Shown in pieces: positions 1 to 9,714 of a stretch of DNA of 64,000 nucleotides. The stretch's first letter is position 1. The number at the start of each line of letters is the position of its first letter. This stretch comes from CAIZGX01 sp964511555 (GTDB lineage: Bacteria; Bacteroidota; Bacteroidia; Flavobacteriales_D; Sanyastnellaceae). The DNA lies in contig CAZEFR010000001.1 of NCBI GenBank assembly GCA_964511555.1, positions 1-64,000 of the forward strand, read 5' to 3'. The translations under genes and the position numbers were made by a program. Under the pieces are notes generated by a model that worked only from the letters and a program-made list of their open reading frames with translations, had not been told where the DNA came from and made no database searches.

Positions 1-59
1 TCGTTGAAGCAATCTTCAACGGAGAAGTTCAAACGCAACGTATGATGGTTCAGAAATAA
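1..59 (+). CDS. C-terminal end of a T9SS type A substrate (partial)
   Basis: Only the last 19 codons and the stop are inside the window; the protein ends in VEAIFNGEVQTQRMMVQK. This is the final strand region of a type IX secretion type A sorting domain. It is residue-for-residue identical to the C-terminus of the MopE-repeat protein ending at 8499, and the DNA differs at only one base over 59. The gene is therefore probably a paralogue of that surface protein, lying upstream of the histidine kinase. Nothing can be said about the rest of the protein from this window. Confidence 0.85.
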   Translation, partial: VEAIFNGEVQTQRMMVQK

Positions 60-80
60 GATTTAAATGAGATATTAAAA

Positions 81-109
81 AAGCCCTTCTAATTGGAAGG
101 GCTTTTTTT
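81..109 (+). terminator. Rho-independent terminator after the partial T9SS substrate
   Basis: Stem AAGCCCTTC (81-89) pairs with GAAGGGCTT (96-104), loop of six, followed by a run of seven T. It lies 21 bases after the stop codon at 59 and is nearly identical to the terminator at 8521-8549. Confidence 0.9.
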
Positions 110-3100
110 ATGCAATACATTCGCTTTAGTTTGAAACGATTTATTTTAATACTAGCTTCTTGTGTTTTTACAATAAGTATCGCAGCACAATCACGCTATA
201 CTGTATTCAAGGAAATTTTAAGAATTGAAGACGGAATTTCTTCAAACAATGTTACAACTGCTGTTCAAGATAACAAAGGTTTCATGTGGTTTGGAACAAG
301 CTACGGGTTGAACAAATACGATGGTAAAAAATTCAAAATTTTCACACAGTCGAAAGATGGTCTAAACAGTAACTTCATTGAAAAACTCGCTATCGACGAT
401 GCTAATCGTCTATGGATTGTGTCTGGAGGCGTGCTTCAAATAATGGATTTGATTACCAATAAAATTCGAAATGTCGGAGATTTTGTTAACCTGCCGTTTG
501 AACAAAATCAAATTGTAGAAATTGCAAACAACGGCTCAAGAGAGATACAGATTGTCACGAAAAACCCATATCGATTGTGGTATTATTCTTCGCTATTAGG
601 ATGTGTACTTAGAAGTGATTTTTCAGAGCTCAACGGTTTAGTTCAAATTGGAGCGCCGAATTGTTGCTTTCAAAACAGTCGAACAGCGATAACATTTAAC
701 GGCTATCCTAAGTTGTTTTTATTCGGTAAAAATGAGAGTCAAGATTGGAATTGCGGTGAAATTGAGAGAATGCCAATCCAAATTCTAAATGGAAATGAGG
801 TTGTTTTGGTTTCGAGTGAGAAAAGTGTAGGGAATGATAAATTAAAGGGAAAGGAGTTTGTTAAAGTTAATTTGAATAATGCGACAAGTGAATATCTAGC
901 GAATTATTTGATCGACGCCAAATTAGACTGGCTGGATTATAGAGTACTTGGAGGTTCAATGATTCCCTCTATTTCCTACGAAAGTATGAGAATTGGTTTA
1001 AGGCTTAAACTTAACAATCAAGAAATTGAATTGTTGAATAAAGATGAATGGGATGAATTGGATGGAGGTTTTTTTGGAAGTGTTTATTGTTCTGACTCAA
1101 CAAATTTGTGGTACTTAACCACAAACGGAATTGTTCACGCACGACTTCAAAGAAGAATGTTTGAAAATTATTTTATGCGAGATTATGTGCCATCGCATGA
1201 AGGACAGATTAGAGGAATCTACGCAGAGAATTTTTCATTAAAAAATGCGAGAGGAGAATTAAGAGCGAATGTATGGAAGTCTCATTGTTCAATCTTTGAT
1301 GGGAAATTTGAAGAAGTAGAATTTAAAGGAGTACTCTTTCCAATTGAAAAAATTCAGGGTAGCTATTATTCCGGAACTGGAAAATTTATTCGTGTGAATG
1401 GGAAAGGTATGAAGGTTGAGTTTTTGGACACGCCTAAGGCTGGAGATATTTGGAGTATTTTTCAGGTGAAGGAAGATATTATTTTGACGGGTCGCAGCCG
1501 TGGATTGTTCGCGTACAATCTCATGACAAAAAGAACACATGAATTGACAGCTGATAATCCGAATTGGCCGAAACCCCAAAGTGTGTATCGTTTTGTGAAA
1601 TCCAAGGCGAAAGGGCTTGTTGCGGTTGCTGAAAATGGGCTTTTTATATTGGGTGACGATTTGAGAGTGATTGATTATTTTGGAAAAGATGCCGTCGAAG
1701 AAAACCATCGAATACCCATTGCTAGAATTTATGACTGGCACGAGGGTTCAAAAGGAGATTGCTGGATTGCTAGTGGTGGTGAGGGACTGATTTCTTGGAC
1801 GTGGAAGTCTGATGGAACAATTGAGCAAAATTCTTTTAGAAATATTTCCGTCGAAGATGGTTTGCCATCGTCTATTATTTATAGAATAGAAGAGGATAAT
1901 TTTTCGAATCTATGGGTATCTACTTACAATGGTTTGGTTCAATACAACTTGAATACGAATGTATTTCGAATTTACACAACTTACGATGGTCTTTCTCACA
2001 ATGAGTTCAACAGAATTTCATCTTTCAAAGACGAGGAAGGAAAATTGTATTTTGGGGGAATGAACGGTTTGAATGCTTTCGATCCGAAAGATTTTCTTCA
2101 AACGAAAAATGAATATTATCCGCTCGAAGTTTTGGCGCTTACGAAATATTCAAGCAAAAGTGGGGATGAAGAAAGTTGTGATACCGAATACAATAGCACC
2201 GGACGTGTTATTCTGAATAGTGGAGATCTTTTCTTGAAAATTGAATTTGCCTTTTTGTCTTATTCACCTATTGATCGTGGGTATCAATATATTATTGAAG
2301 GCAGGGGTGATAATTGGATGGAATTAACTGGAAACAGTTTGCAAATTGGAACGCTTGCACCTGGAGATTATGTTATAAGAATTCGGGCAAGATTGACAGA
2401 TGGTACCTGGAACAATCAGGAAATTCGAATACCAGTAACTGTAAAACCTCCGTACTATCTCGCTCCCGGGTTCTTAATATCAGCGTTCTTAATTGTGTTG
2501 ATTGTCTATGGTGTTTTTTACAAATTACGTTCAATTCGTCAACGACGAGTATTAGTGAAATTAGAATATGAAGTTTCGAAAAGAACGAATGAATTGCAGG
2601 CGGCGCTTACCGATAAAGAAATCTTATTGAAAGAAGTTCATCACCGTGTTAAAAACAACCTTCAGGTAATTTCGGGATTACTGCAGCTTCAGAAGAATGA
2701 GGTAAAGGATGAAAACCTTATGCAGGTTCTTTCGGAAGGACAAAGCAGGATTGGGAGCATCGCATTAATTCACAAGAACATTTATCAGAATGGAAATCTA
2801 GCATCCGTTTTTCTACAGAGTTTTATTACTGATCTTTTTGATGAAGTTAAGAATGTATTCACTACGAAACCAGAAACGGTGAATGGGAGTTTTAATATGA
2901 ATGAAGTTTCGCTGAATCTGCAACAAGCTGTCCCGTTGGGATTGATTCTTAATGAACTTATGACAAATTCTTTCAAGCACGCAGTTTTGCCAAATCTAGA
3001 TTTAAAAATTTGGGTTGAAATGGTAGCATATGATAAGTATGAGTTTGAATTGAACTACAGGGACAATGGACCAGGTATGAAAGAATCTACTCTCATGGAG

Positions 3101-3223
3101 AATTCTGAATCTCTTGGAATGAAATTGATCCACGGCTTGACCGATCAAATAAATGGTAAAGTTCGTTTTGAAAGTAAAGATGGTCTGTTGGTAAATATTC
3201 GGTTTAATTCGAGAATTGAATAG
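110..3223 (+). CDS. Two-component-propeller sensor histidine kinase (HisKA_2 type)
   Basis: Membrane sensor kinase of 1037 residues. A signal peptide (about 1-27, ending SIAAQ) is followed by a long periplasmic region of Reg_prop beta-propeller repeats (for instance LWVSTYNGLVQYN), a Y_Y_Y domain near 720-780, one membrane helix near 787-806, a HisKA_2 dimerisation domain with HHRVKNNLQ (His844/845) and a HATPase domain with N-box NELMTNSFKHA near 947 and DNGPGM near 985. No receiver is fused; the LytTR response regulator 160 bp downstream is the likely partner. The ATG directly abuts the T-tract of the upstream terminator, so the promoter is unclear; a TTG at 131 would give a more typical signal peptide (MKRFILILAS) and is an alternative start. 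The ligand is unknown; location next to surface proteins suggests an envelope or polymer signal (inference). Confidence 0.9.
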   Translation: MQYIRFSLKRFILILASCVFTISIAAQSRYTVFKEILRIEDGISSNNVTTAVQDNKGFMWFGTSYGLNKYDGKKFKIFTQSKDGLNSNFIEKLAIDDANRLWIVSGGVLQIMDLITNKIRNVGDFVNLPFEQNQIVEIANNGSREIQIVTKNPYRLWYYSSLLGCVLRSDFSELNGLVQIGAPNCCFQNSRTAITFNGYPKLFLFGKNESQDWNCGEIERMPIQILNGNEVVLVSSEKSVGNDKLKGKEFVKVNLNNATSEYLANYLIDAKLDWLDYRVLGGSMIPSISYESMRIGLRLKLNNQEIELLNKDEWDELDGGFFGSVYCSDSTNLWYLTTNGIVHARLQRRMFENYFMRDYVPSHEGQIRGIYAENFSLKNARGELRANVWKSHCSIFDGKFEEVEFKGVLFPIEKIQGSYYSGTGKFIRVNGKGMKVEFLDTPKAGDIWSIFQVKEDIILTGRSRGLFAYNLMTKRTHELTADNPNWPKPQSVYRFVKSKAKGLVAVAENGLFILGDDLRVIDYFGKDAVEENHRIPIARIYDWHEGSKGDCWIASGGEGLISWTWKSDGTIEQNSFRNISVEDGLPSSIIYRIEEDNFSNLWVSTYNGLVQYNLNTNVFRIYTTYDGLSHNEFNRISSFKDEEGKLYFGGMNGLNAFDPKDFLQTKNEYYPLEVLALTKYSSKSGDEESCDTEYNSTGRVILNSGDLFLKIEFAFLSYSPIDRGYQYIIEGRGDNWMELTGNSLQIGTLAPGDYVIRIRARLTDGTWNNQEIRIPVTVKPPYYLAPGFLISAFLIVLIVYGVFYKLRSIRQRRVLVKLEYEVSKRTNELQAALTDKEILLKEVHHRVKNNLQVISGLLQLQKNEVKDENLMQVLSEGQSRIGSIALIHKNIYQNGNLASVFLQSFITDLFDEVKNVFTTKPETVNGSFNMNEVSLNLQQAVPLGLILNELMTNSFKHAVLPNLDLKIWVEMVAYDKYEFELNYRDNGPGMKESTLMENSESLGMKLIHGLTDQINGKVRFESKDGLLVNIRFNSRIE

Positions 3224-3262
3224 CGAGACCCATACCTTCGATATCCCAAAATAAAAGCCATT

Positions 3263-3280
3263 CATCCCAATTGTGGGATG
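3263..3280. other. Hairpin between kinase and response regulator
   Basis: Perfect 7-bp stem CATCCCA (3263-3269) / TGGGATG (3274-3280) with a 4-base loop, 40 bases after the kinase stop. No T-run follows, so it is a weak terminator at best; it may be an mRNA structure separating kinase from regulator. Confidence 0.4.
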
Positions 3281-3385
3281 GGGAAACAGTTTCTAAGTTA
3301 GCTTTAGTATCTAAACCAAATTGGACATAACAAACAATTTGAATTAATTGAAAAGATTGATGTCTGAAAAGGATACTGCCAGGTC

Positions 3386-4102
3386 ATGAAGAGATTAAAA
3401 GTGCTCATAGTAGAAGATGAAATGATCATTTCAGAAAGTATAAAGCAATCACTTCTGAAACTGAATTATGAGGTAGTTGGTATCGCTTCCAGGTACATAC
3501 GGGCATTAGAGATGTTAGAGTCATTTGAAGTGAATTTAGTTTTGATAGACATTAACTTGAATGGGATTAAAAGTGGAATAGATTTAGCCAATCACATACA
3601 AGAGAATTTCAATATTCCTTTTATCTATGTTACTGCGAATAGTGATTTTCTTACATTTGAAAGGGCTAAAAGCACAAGGCCTTCAGGTTATTTGGTAAAA
3701 CCCTTTAGCGAAGAGAATTTATATAGCGCCATTGAAGTTGCTTCATATAATTTTCTCAATCGAGAAGTCAGTAAAGATGAAGATTTCTTTTTTGTGAAAT
3801 CCGGTAGCGATACGATAAAACTTTACTTGAAACAAATTGTATACATTCAGAGCAAGCAAAATTATTTGGTTATTGAAAGATTCAATAAACCTAGTATTTC
3901 TATTCGAGGAACTCTTTCAGAGTTTCTAGAAACAAATAAATCCTTCCCGTTGGTGAAAGTAAGCCGATCCACTGCCGTGAATTTACAGCATTTGATGGAA
4001 GTCAACGCAAGTCATGTAATACTGGGTAATATAAAGATAGACTATAGCATTTCTTACAAGAAGGAAATTACCGAGCGCTGGAAGAATTATTTAGGGGAAT
4101 GA
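3386..4102 (+). CDS. LytTR-family response regulator
   Basis: Response regulator of 238 residues. The receiver domain (about 4-120) shows acidic residues E10-D11-E12, phospho-acceptor Asp55 in LVLIDINL, Thr83 and Lys105 in YLVKPF. The C-terminal half (about 140-235) is a LytTR DNA-binding domain, with characteristic features such as VYIQSKQNYLVI and PLVKVSRSTAVNL. Such regulators bind pairs of short direct repeats upstream of target promoters. It lies between the histidine kinase and the MopE-repeat surface gene, all on the same strand, so those are natural partner and target (inference). The start ATG is followed directly by the conserved RLKVLIVEDE strand. Confidence 0.92.
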   Translation: MKRLKVLIVEDEMIISESIKQSLLKLNYEVVGIASRYIRALEMLESFEVNLVLIDINLNGIKSGIDLANHIQENFNIPFIYVTANSDFLTFERAKSTRPSGYLVKPFSEENLYSAIEVASYNFLNREVSKDEDFFFVKSGSDTIKLYLKQIVYIQSKQNYLVIERFNKPSISIRGTLSEFLETNKSFPLVKVSRSTAVNLQHLMEVNASHVILGNIKIDYSISYKKEITERWKNYLGE

Positions 4103-4144
4103 AAATACCTTTGCTCTACATAATTGTATACCTGAGTGTCTTTA

Positions 4145-4198
4145 ATTGCCAATTACGTTGGTAATGCCCAGGTTATAAAAAACGTAATTCTTACGTTT
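4145..4198 (+). other. Two hairpins upstream of the MopE-repeat gene
   Basis: ATTGCCAA (4145-4152) can pair with TTGGTAAT (4158-4165) with one G-U, loop 5; AAACGTAA (4180-4187) pairs perfectly with TTACGTTT (4191-4198), loop 3. They sit in the 214-bp gap between the regulator and the surface protein. Neither has a T-tract. They may be a termination or leader structure or part of the regulator's binding region. The rest of this gap shows a possible -7 box TATTCTTG near 4281 only. Confidence 0.35.
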
Positions 4199-4316
4199 CA
4201 AATGGAATAAACTCTTTCGCTGCATCCCTATTAACCTGCGTTTTATCCCTTAAGGTCAAAAAAGTCGGTTTACAGAGCTATTCTTGTTTACCTAACCAAA
4301 AAAAGTATTTCTCATC

Positions 4317-7300
4317 ATGAAAAGATTTTTAGCGCTATTTATTTTATTGTTGTCGTTTACGGTCGCAATAGCACAAGATGATTGCACTGCTATCGAATCG
4401 AGTTATTTCCCGCTAAACAGTTGGAATCTCTATGGTTTTAATGGTCAAGATTTTACAAATGACTACAGAGGATATTATAGTGCTTCTGGTGAAAGTTTCA
4501 ATACAACATTAGCATGGGGAGCCGATAATGCACCAAGTGATGCGATTGGATGGGATGGATGTACAGTGAATGCTGATGACCACTGTTATTCGATTAAGAG
4601 AGAAGGTTTTCCCAGCTACGCGAGTGGATCTGCCATTGTTCTTTACTCATGGGATGATAATATTGAAATCTTTGTAAACGGAGTAAGTGTGTATTCTGCA
4701 AGCTGCTGTGGTGGCGGTTCTTCTCTTAGTGTGTGGTCAGGAGCGTTAGACGCTACTTCAACCATAGAGGTTAGATTAATTGAAGGAGGTGGGGGGTCTA
4801 ATGTTTCATTTAGCGTTGTTGAAGGTATACTGGGGTGTACAGACATTAATGCCTGTAACTATAACCCAACCGCAACATCGGACGATAATTCTTGTGTTTC
4901 GCCTTGGCTCGTATACTACAACGACCAAGATGAAGATGGTTATGGAGCTGACGACGGATGGGGACCGAGTTTGTTCTGCACTGCCCCAATCGGTCCGTGG
5001 TCTGCAAATAATGATGATTGTGATGATTGGAGTTCAGCTGTCAATCCGGGTCAAACCGAAATTTGCAATAGTTTCGATGATGATTGTGATAACTTAACAG
5101 ACGAAGGAGTAATTGGTGAGTACTTTCTTGATGCGGACTCAGATGGTTATGGAGCTCCTGCTGCGGGTTATGCTGTAACACCCATCTCTTATGCTTTACT
5201 TACTCCAGAAACAGCTCCAATAACAGGACCTGTTGGTGATGATATGACGGTTCAAGTGCCTATAGGATTTTCATTTCCATTCTACGGAATGTCCTATTCA
5301 ACTGTAGAGATCTCAAGTAATGGATTTATTTCTTTTGATTTGTTTGACAATAGTGGATGTTGTGAAGGGAATATAATTCCAACAGATGATAACCTCAACA
5401 ATATTGTAGCATTGGGTTGGTTTGATTTGACTGCTTATAATGGCGAGGTGACATATTTTAATTTAACAAGTCCGAATAGATTTGTAGTGCAGTATTTAAA
5501 TGTTCCACCTTTTGATGGGAACGGGAACGTTTCAGGTCAAATTGTATTATTCGAGTCTGGAGAGATTCAATTGATATACTCTGAAATAGCTTCTACTGAT
5601 TACAATATGACGGCAGGTGTCGAGAATTCGTCTGGTACTTTAGGTACTTCTTTGGAAGGATTCAATTCAGGTAATGGAACAATGACGAATACAGCCTTTC
5701 AATTTCAATTTTATGCCGAGGGCTCTATTTTAAACCCGGGTGTTTTGTCTTGTTCACCTATCCCTGGATATGTTATTAATAATACTGACTGTAGTGATGC
5801 AAACCCAACGGTTANNNNNNNNNNNNNNNNNNNNNNNNNNNNNNNNNNNNNNNNNNNNNNNNNNNNNNNNNNNNNNNNNNNNNNNNNNNNNNNNNNNNNN
5901 NNNNNNNNNNNNNNATCCAGCAGCGACAGAAGTATGTAACAGCATCGACGATGATTGCGATACACAGATAGACGAGGGTGCTGGTAGCATATACTACGCT
6001 GATGTTGACGGTGATGGCTATGGAGCAATGCCGGGAATGACAACTCAAGGTAATTCTACTGTGATCTTCACTTCAACGGGTCTGATTATCAACGGAAGCA
6101 ATGAAGTATTATCAAACACAAATATTCAAGGTGGTGCGCAATTCGTTGTGCCTGCCGCTGGAGTTTATACCTTCGATTGGTCATACTCTACGAATGACGT
6201 AGATGGACCAAACTTAGATCCTGCTTATTACATCAATGGACTTCCAGTTATATTGACAGATGATTTCGGTGCCGACATTCAGTCTGGTTCTGTTTCAGTT
6301 AGTGTAACTGCTGGTTCTACTTTTGGATTCGAGATTATAGCTGAAGACAATATTCTTGGCGAAGCAACATTGGTAATTACAAACTTCAATGGTATATCTA
6401 ACTTTACTGGAGTTCAAAGCTGTACTCCGATTGTTGGATATGTTACTGTAGGCGGTGATTGCAATGACAATCTTTCTGGAACGAATCCTGCCGCTTCAGA
6501 AATTTGCAACACGAGCGACGACGATTGCGATGGTTTAGTAGACGATGGAATGTCTCTAACTACGTATTACCAAGATATGGATATGGATGGTTATGGCGGA
6601 ACGAATAGTGTTCAGAGCTGTTCTCCACCAAGCCCAATGTATGTTACTCAAGGTGGCGACTGTGATGACTTTAATTCAACGGTTAATCCAGCAGCGACAG
6701 AAGTATGTAACAGCATCGACGATGATTGCGATACACAGATTGACGAAGGTGTTTTGATTTCATTCTACACAGACGCCGATGGCGACGGTTACGGAACAGG
6801 TATAGCCACAATCGCTTGCACCGCTCCAGTTGGAATGGTTGCAAATAACACCGATTGCAACGACGCTAATGTCAATATTAATCCTGGTATTACTGAGATT
6901 TGTAATTTGATTGACGACGATTGCGATGGAACAGCCGATGACGGAGTTCCTGTAATCAATTACTACAGTGACTTAGATGGAGATACTTTCGGTGGCACCT
7001 TAATTACTTCTACATGTGCGTCGTTAACGGGTAACTTCGTAATAGTTGGAGGCGACTGTGACGATAGCAACACAGCGATAAATCCGGGAGCAGTTGAGAT
7101 TTGCTTGAACGCTATTGACGACGACTGCGATGGAACAATTAACGACGGTTGTGCTTCAGATGAACTGTTAGCAGAAAGTCCTGCCACAGCAGTATACGCA
7201 TGGACAACCTTCCACCCAAGTTGTGTTACTTCAACGCATACATTGGCAGGCTTCTCTCCATCATTGTCGGCACAGACTGTTTGCTTAACCGGAGAAGATA

Positions 7301-8499
7301 AGTGGCACTACTTTACTGCAACTTCAGAGGCAGTAAGCATTCAAGTAGCATCAAGTGCAAACGACATTTTGTTAGAATTACAAAATGCCTCGGGAACTTT
7401 AATTGCTACTGAGAACGCAGTTTCAGGTTTGGGCGGAGAGATATTAAATTACTCAGGATTGGTGTCTGGACAAGTATACAAGGTAGGTGTAAGAAATTAC
7501 AACAGCGCTTTGGGTATTGGTTCTTACACACTTTGTGTGAAAATGTTGAAGCGTGGAGGATGCGATTATGGTCCAGGTCCATATAGCCTTTGTCAATATT
7601 TCAAGGCGAGCTACGGTGGAACTGGAACAACCTACACGTTTACGTTCACTGGAATTAGCGGTAATGCATCAGGAAACGTTTACACACGCACACAGACGTC
7701 AGATATCTGCGTGTTGAGTAACGTAACGCCATCGCTTCCTTATGGTTCAACGTATAGCGTTTTAATCACAAGTACTTACACGTTGTTAGACGGTGCAGGT
7801 AACTCAGAAGTCATTTCAGTTCCAGGCTTGTCTCCTTGTACGATGAGTACAGTAAGTCAACCGGCTACATCATTAAGAACAGCTGACCAATGCGTGAATG
7901 GCACTCGATTCAGAGGTTCAGTTGTAGCTTCATTGCCATGGGTATGTGGTGTTACAAACTGGAGATGGGAGTTCACAGAAGTTAATCCGTTGACATATGC
8001 AACAGTTGGATTACCAATTGCTGTAAGCCGCGGAGCGGCGTCTAACTACATTAATCTTGGAACTGTTGCCGCTTTGCAAAACGGTAAGACGTATGCAGTA
8101 AGAACAGCGCCAATATTGCCTGGCACAGGATCTAACTATCAGTGGGGTTCCATTAAGTATATGTGCATCATTGGTTCGGCTGGAATGGTAGTTGACAACA
8201 GCAATACACCGGCAGCAGATACAAAATCAGACATCGCTGACGAAGCGAACATGAGCGTGTATCCGAATCCAACACACGGAACAGATGTGAACATTAATCT
8301 TTCTGGAATAGAATCAGACAACGTTCAGATTCGCATAGTAGATGCTATGGGTAAGCAAGTATGGAACAACCGTTACGTAGTGAACGGCGTGTTGAATACG
8401 AACATTACCTTCGAGCGTCCACTTGCAAACGGATTATACTTCGTTGAAGCAATCTTCAACGGAGAAGTTCAAACGCAACGTATGATGGTTCAGAAGTAA
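4317..8499 (+). CDS. MopE-repeat T9SS surface protein (split by assembly gap)
   Basis: Secreted surface protein with signal peptide MKRFLALFILLLSFTVAIAQ. At least six Cys- and Asp-rich MopE-type repeats follow (pattern DxDGDGYG ... C ... DCDD ... NPxxxEICN-x3-DDDCDG), a family named for a copper-binding protein and expected to bind divalent metal. Repeats 2 and 3 are each interrupted by a globular insert between DGYG and the next Cys. After 7150 come a pre-peptidase-like beta domain and a Cys-rich region, then a T9SS type A sorting domain (VYPNPTHGTDVNINLSG to the end). The N gap at 5815-5914 makes the two halves appear in different frames, but deleting the Ns restores one frame (1360 codons) and reconstructs the repeat exactly. 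Real repeat number is unknown. Function: likely adhesin or metal-binding surface layer protein (inference). Confidence 0.85.
5815..5914. other. Scaffold gap of exactly 100 N inside the MopE repeats
   Basis: A run of 100 Ns, the usual placeholder for a gap of unknown size. The seven bases before it and 55 bases after it together equal 6679-6740 exactly, so the gap lies in a near-identical internal repeat, which probably broke the assembly. Confidence 0.98.
6679..6740 (+). repeat. 62-bp exact internal copy of the gap-flanking repeat
   Basis: Positions 6679-6685 equal 5808-5814 and 6686-6740 equal 5915-5969, encoding TVNPAATEVCNSIDDDCDTQ in both repeats. Exact DNA identity over a divergent repeat family implies recent unit duplication or conversion. 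Confidence 0.95.
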
Positions 8500-8552
8500 G
8501 ATTGAAATCAAATATTGAAAAAGCCCTTCCGATTGGAAGGGCTTTTTTTATG
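8441..8552 (+). repeat. Duplicated 3' end, copy 2 (partner 1-112)
   Basis: 105 of 112 bases match positions 1-112: last 19 sense codons of the T9SS substrate, stop, terminator and the following ATG. In this copy the ATG does not open a gene. Confidence 0.9.
8521..8549 (+). terminator. Terminator of the MopE-repeat gene
   Basis: Stem AAGCCCTTCC (8521-8530) / GGAAGGGCTT (8535-8544), loop of four, and seven T. It lies 21 bases after the stop and also separates this gene from the convergent DUF6629 gene. Confidence 0.9.
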
Positions 8553-8565
8553 AGACCGAATTCAA

Positions 8566-9225
8566 CTAAGCAATGATCTTCTTTGAATTCATTCGAACAA
8601 TCCAATAAATGATTCCACTTAAAATAGCCGCGAAAAAACACCAGGTACTTGGCAGTGAATGTTTGAAAAACACAAATGCTAAAGCCAGTGCAATGAAATT
8701 AGCAATAGCCAATATCTTCGTCCCTTTCAGCGAAGAGAAAAAGAGTGGGACAACAGTTACCACTACGTAGGTGAGTTGTTGAATAACTTGAATTTTCGTT
8801 TCCAATGCCGATGTTGTAACGGTATAGTCAATGTGAAAATCATTGACTAAAGGTGTAGGATTACCTGTAATTAAGGTATAGATGGAATGAATGCCTGAAA
8901 CACATCCGAGGAGGAATAGAAAAAAGTTGATTTTCTTTTTCAGTCCGGGAGTTTCTGTTTTGTATATGGAAAAGGGCATAAGTATAGGCCACAACACCCA
9001 AGCAAAAAACAAGAAGGCAGTGGTCGCATTGGATTGAACGAAATGAAAATTGGAATTTGTGAAACTCAGCCACACGAATCCTTCAGTGAATTGCTGAACG
9101 GCGAATAGAAATGGAATAGCACCAAGAAATTTCAAGTTGGAGTCTTTGCTCTTATTGAAGGTGGCAACGCCAAGGGTACCAATAACAAGTGAAGCAGAAA
9201 AACTAGCAGTAGCGGAAAAGCACAT
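8566..9225 (-). CDS. DUF6629 family multi-pass membrane protein
   Basis: A 219-residue, very hydrophobic protein with about six or seven membrane helices. It starts with MCFSATASFSAS, the signature N-terminus of the DUF6629 family, and carries the conserved QQFTEGFVWL segment. Function is unknown; the family is an integral inner-membrane protein scattered in many bacteria. It stands alone, convergent with the surface-protein gene and divergent from the SRPBCC gene. The ATG at 9225 gives the family-typical N-terminus, so the start is firm. Confidence 0.85.
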   Translation of the reverse strand: MCFSATASFSASLVIGTLGVATFNKSKDSNLKFLGAIPFLFAVQQFTEGFVWLSFTNSNFHFVQSNATTAFLFFAWVLWPILMPFSIYKTETPGLKKKINFFLFLLGCVSGIHSIYTLITGNPTPLVNDFHIDYTVTTSALETKIQVIQQLTYVVVTVVPLFFSSLKGTKILAIANFIALALAFVFFKHSLPSTWCFFAAILSGIIYWIVRMNSKKIIA

Positions 9226-9289
9226 ATGATTTATTTTTTTTCAATGTAGGACGAAATAAATGGAAGACAGACTTTCTTTTTGCTTTTCG

Positions 9290-9297
9290 TAGTTTTG
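9290..9297 (+). promoter_or_regulatory. Putative -7 box (TAGTTTTG) of the SRPBCC gene
   Basis: Fits the Bacteroidota TAnnTTTG consensus exactly and ends four bases before the ATG at 9302, which would place the transcription start at or next to the start codon. No clear TTG lies 17-23 bases upstream. Confidence 0.5.
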
Positions 9298-9301
9298 TTG
9301 A

Positions 9302-9709
9302 ATGATAAAAATTGAAACGCACATCAATTCTTCCTTGCAGAATGTTTGGGAGATGTGGACTACTCCGGAACACATTTGCAATTGGAATTTCGCAGGCGAC
9401 GACTGGCATTGTCCAGCATCACAACTCGATTTGACGGTAGGTGGAAGTTTTACGTTCACCATGGCTGCACGCGATGCTTCGTTTCAATTTGATTTTAGTG
9501 GAACGTATACCGCTGTTGTTGTAAATGAGCGCATCGACGTCATTTTGGAAGATGGAAGGTTGTGGAATACCACATTTGAAGCAGTGGAAGGAGGAGTGAA
9601 GGTTACGGAAGAATTCGATCCAGAGAATGAGAATCCGGAAGACATGCAGCGCATGGGATGGCAGATGATCTTGGATCGTTTTAAGAATTATGTCGAATCG
9701 AAGAACTAA
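9302..9709 (+). CDS. SRPBCC / AHSA1-like protein
   Basis: A 135-residue START-like fold protein of the AHSA1 (activator of Hsp90 ATPase homologue 1-like) family: N-terminal strand IKIETHINSSLQNVWEMWT, then WNFAGDDWHCP and GGSFTFTMAARD, and the C-terminal helix with GWQMILDRFKNYV. These proteins bind hydrophobic ligands in a cavity; the substrate here is unknown. It is followed after 5 bp by a PhnB-like gene, a pairing often seen in Bacteroidota, so the two are probably co-transcribed. Start is an ATG with a -7 promoter box four bases upstream. Confidence 0.85.
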   Translation: MIKIETHINSSLQNVWEMWTTPEHICNWNFAGDDWHCPASQLDLTVGGSFTFTMAARDASFQFDFSGTYTAVVVNERIDVILEDGRLWNTTFEAVEGGVKVTEEFDPENENPEDMQRMGWQMILDRFKNYVESKN

Positions 9710-9714
9710 GAAGT

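Larger units (their letters stand above)
1..112 (+). repeat. Duplicated 3' end, copy 1 (partner 8441-8552)
   Basis: Positions 1-112 match 8441-8552 at 105 of 112 bases without a gap. The match covers the end of a T9SS sorting domain, its stop codon, the terminator hairpin and the ATG that follows the T-tract. Differences lie mostly in the non-coding part (64, 69, 71, 77, 90, 91), with one synonymous change at 56. The left boundary is outside the window. It indicates duplication or gene conversion of the surface-protein gene together with its terminator. Confidence 0.9.

Noticed and set aside
4317..8499. Two separate or frameshifted genes (4317-5939 and 5740-8499)
   Set aside because: The frame change is made by the 100-N placeholder. 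Joining the flanks directly restores one frame and an exact repeat motif.
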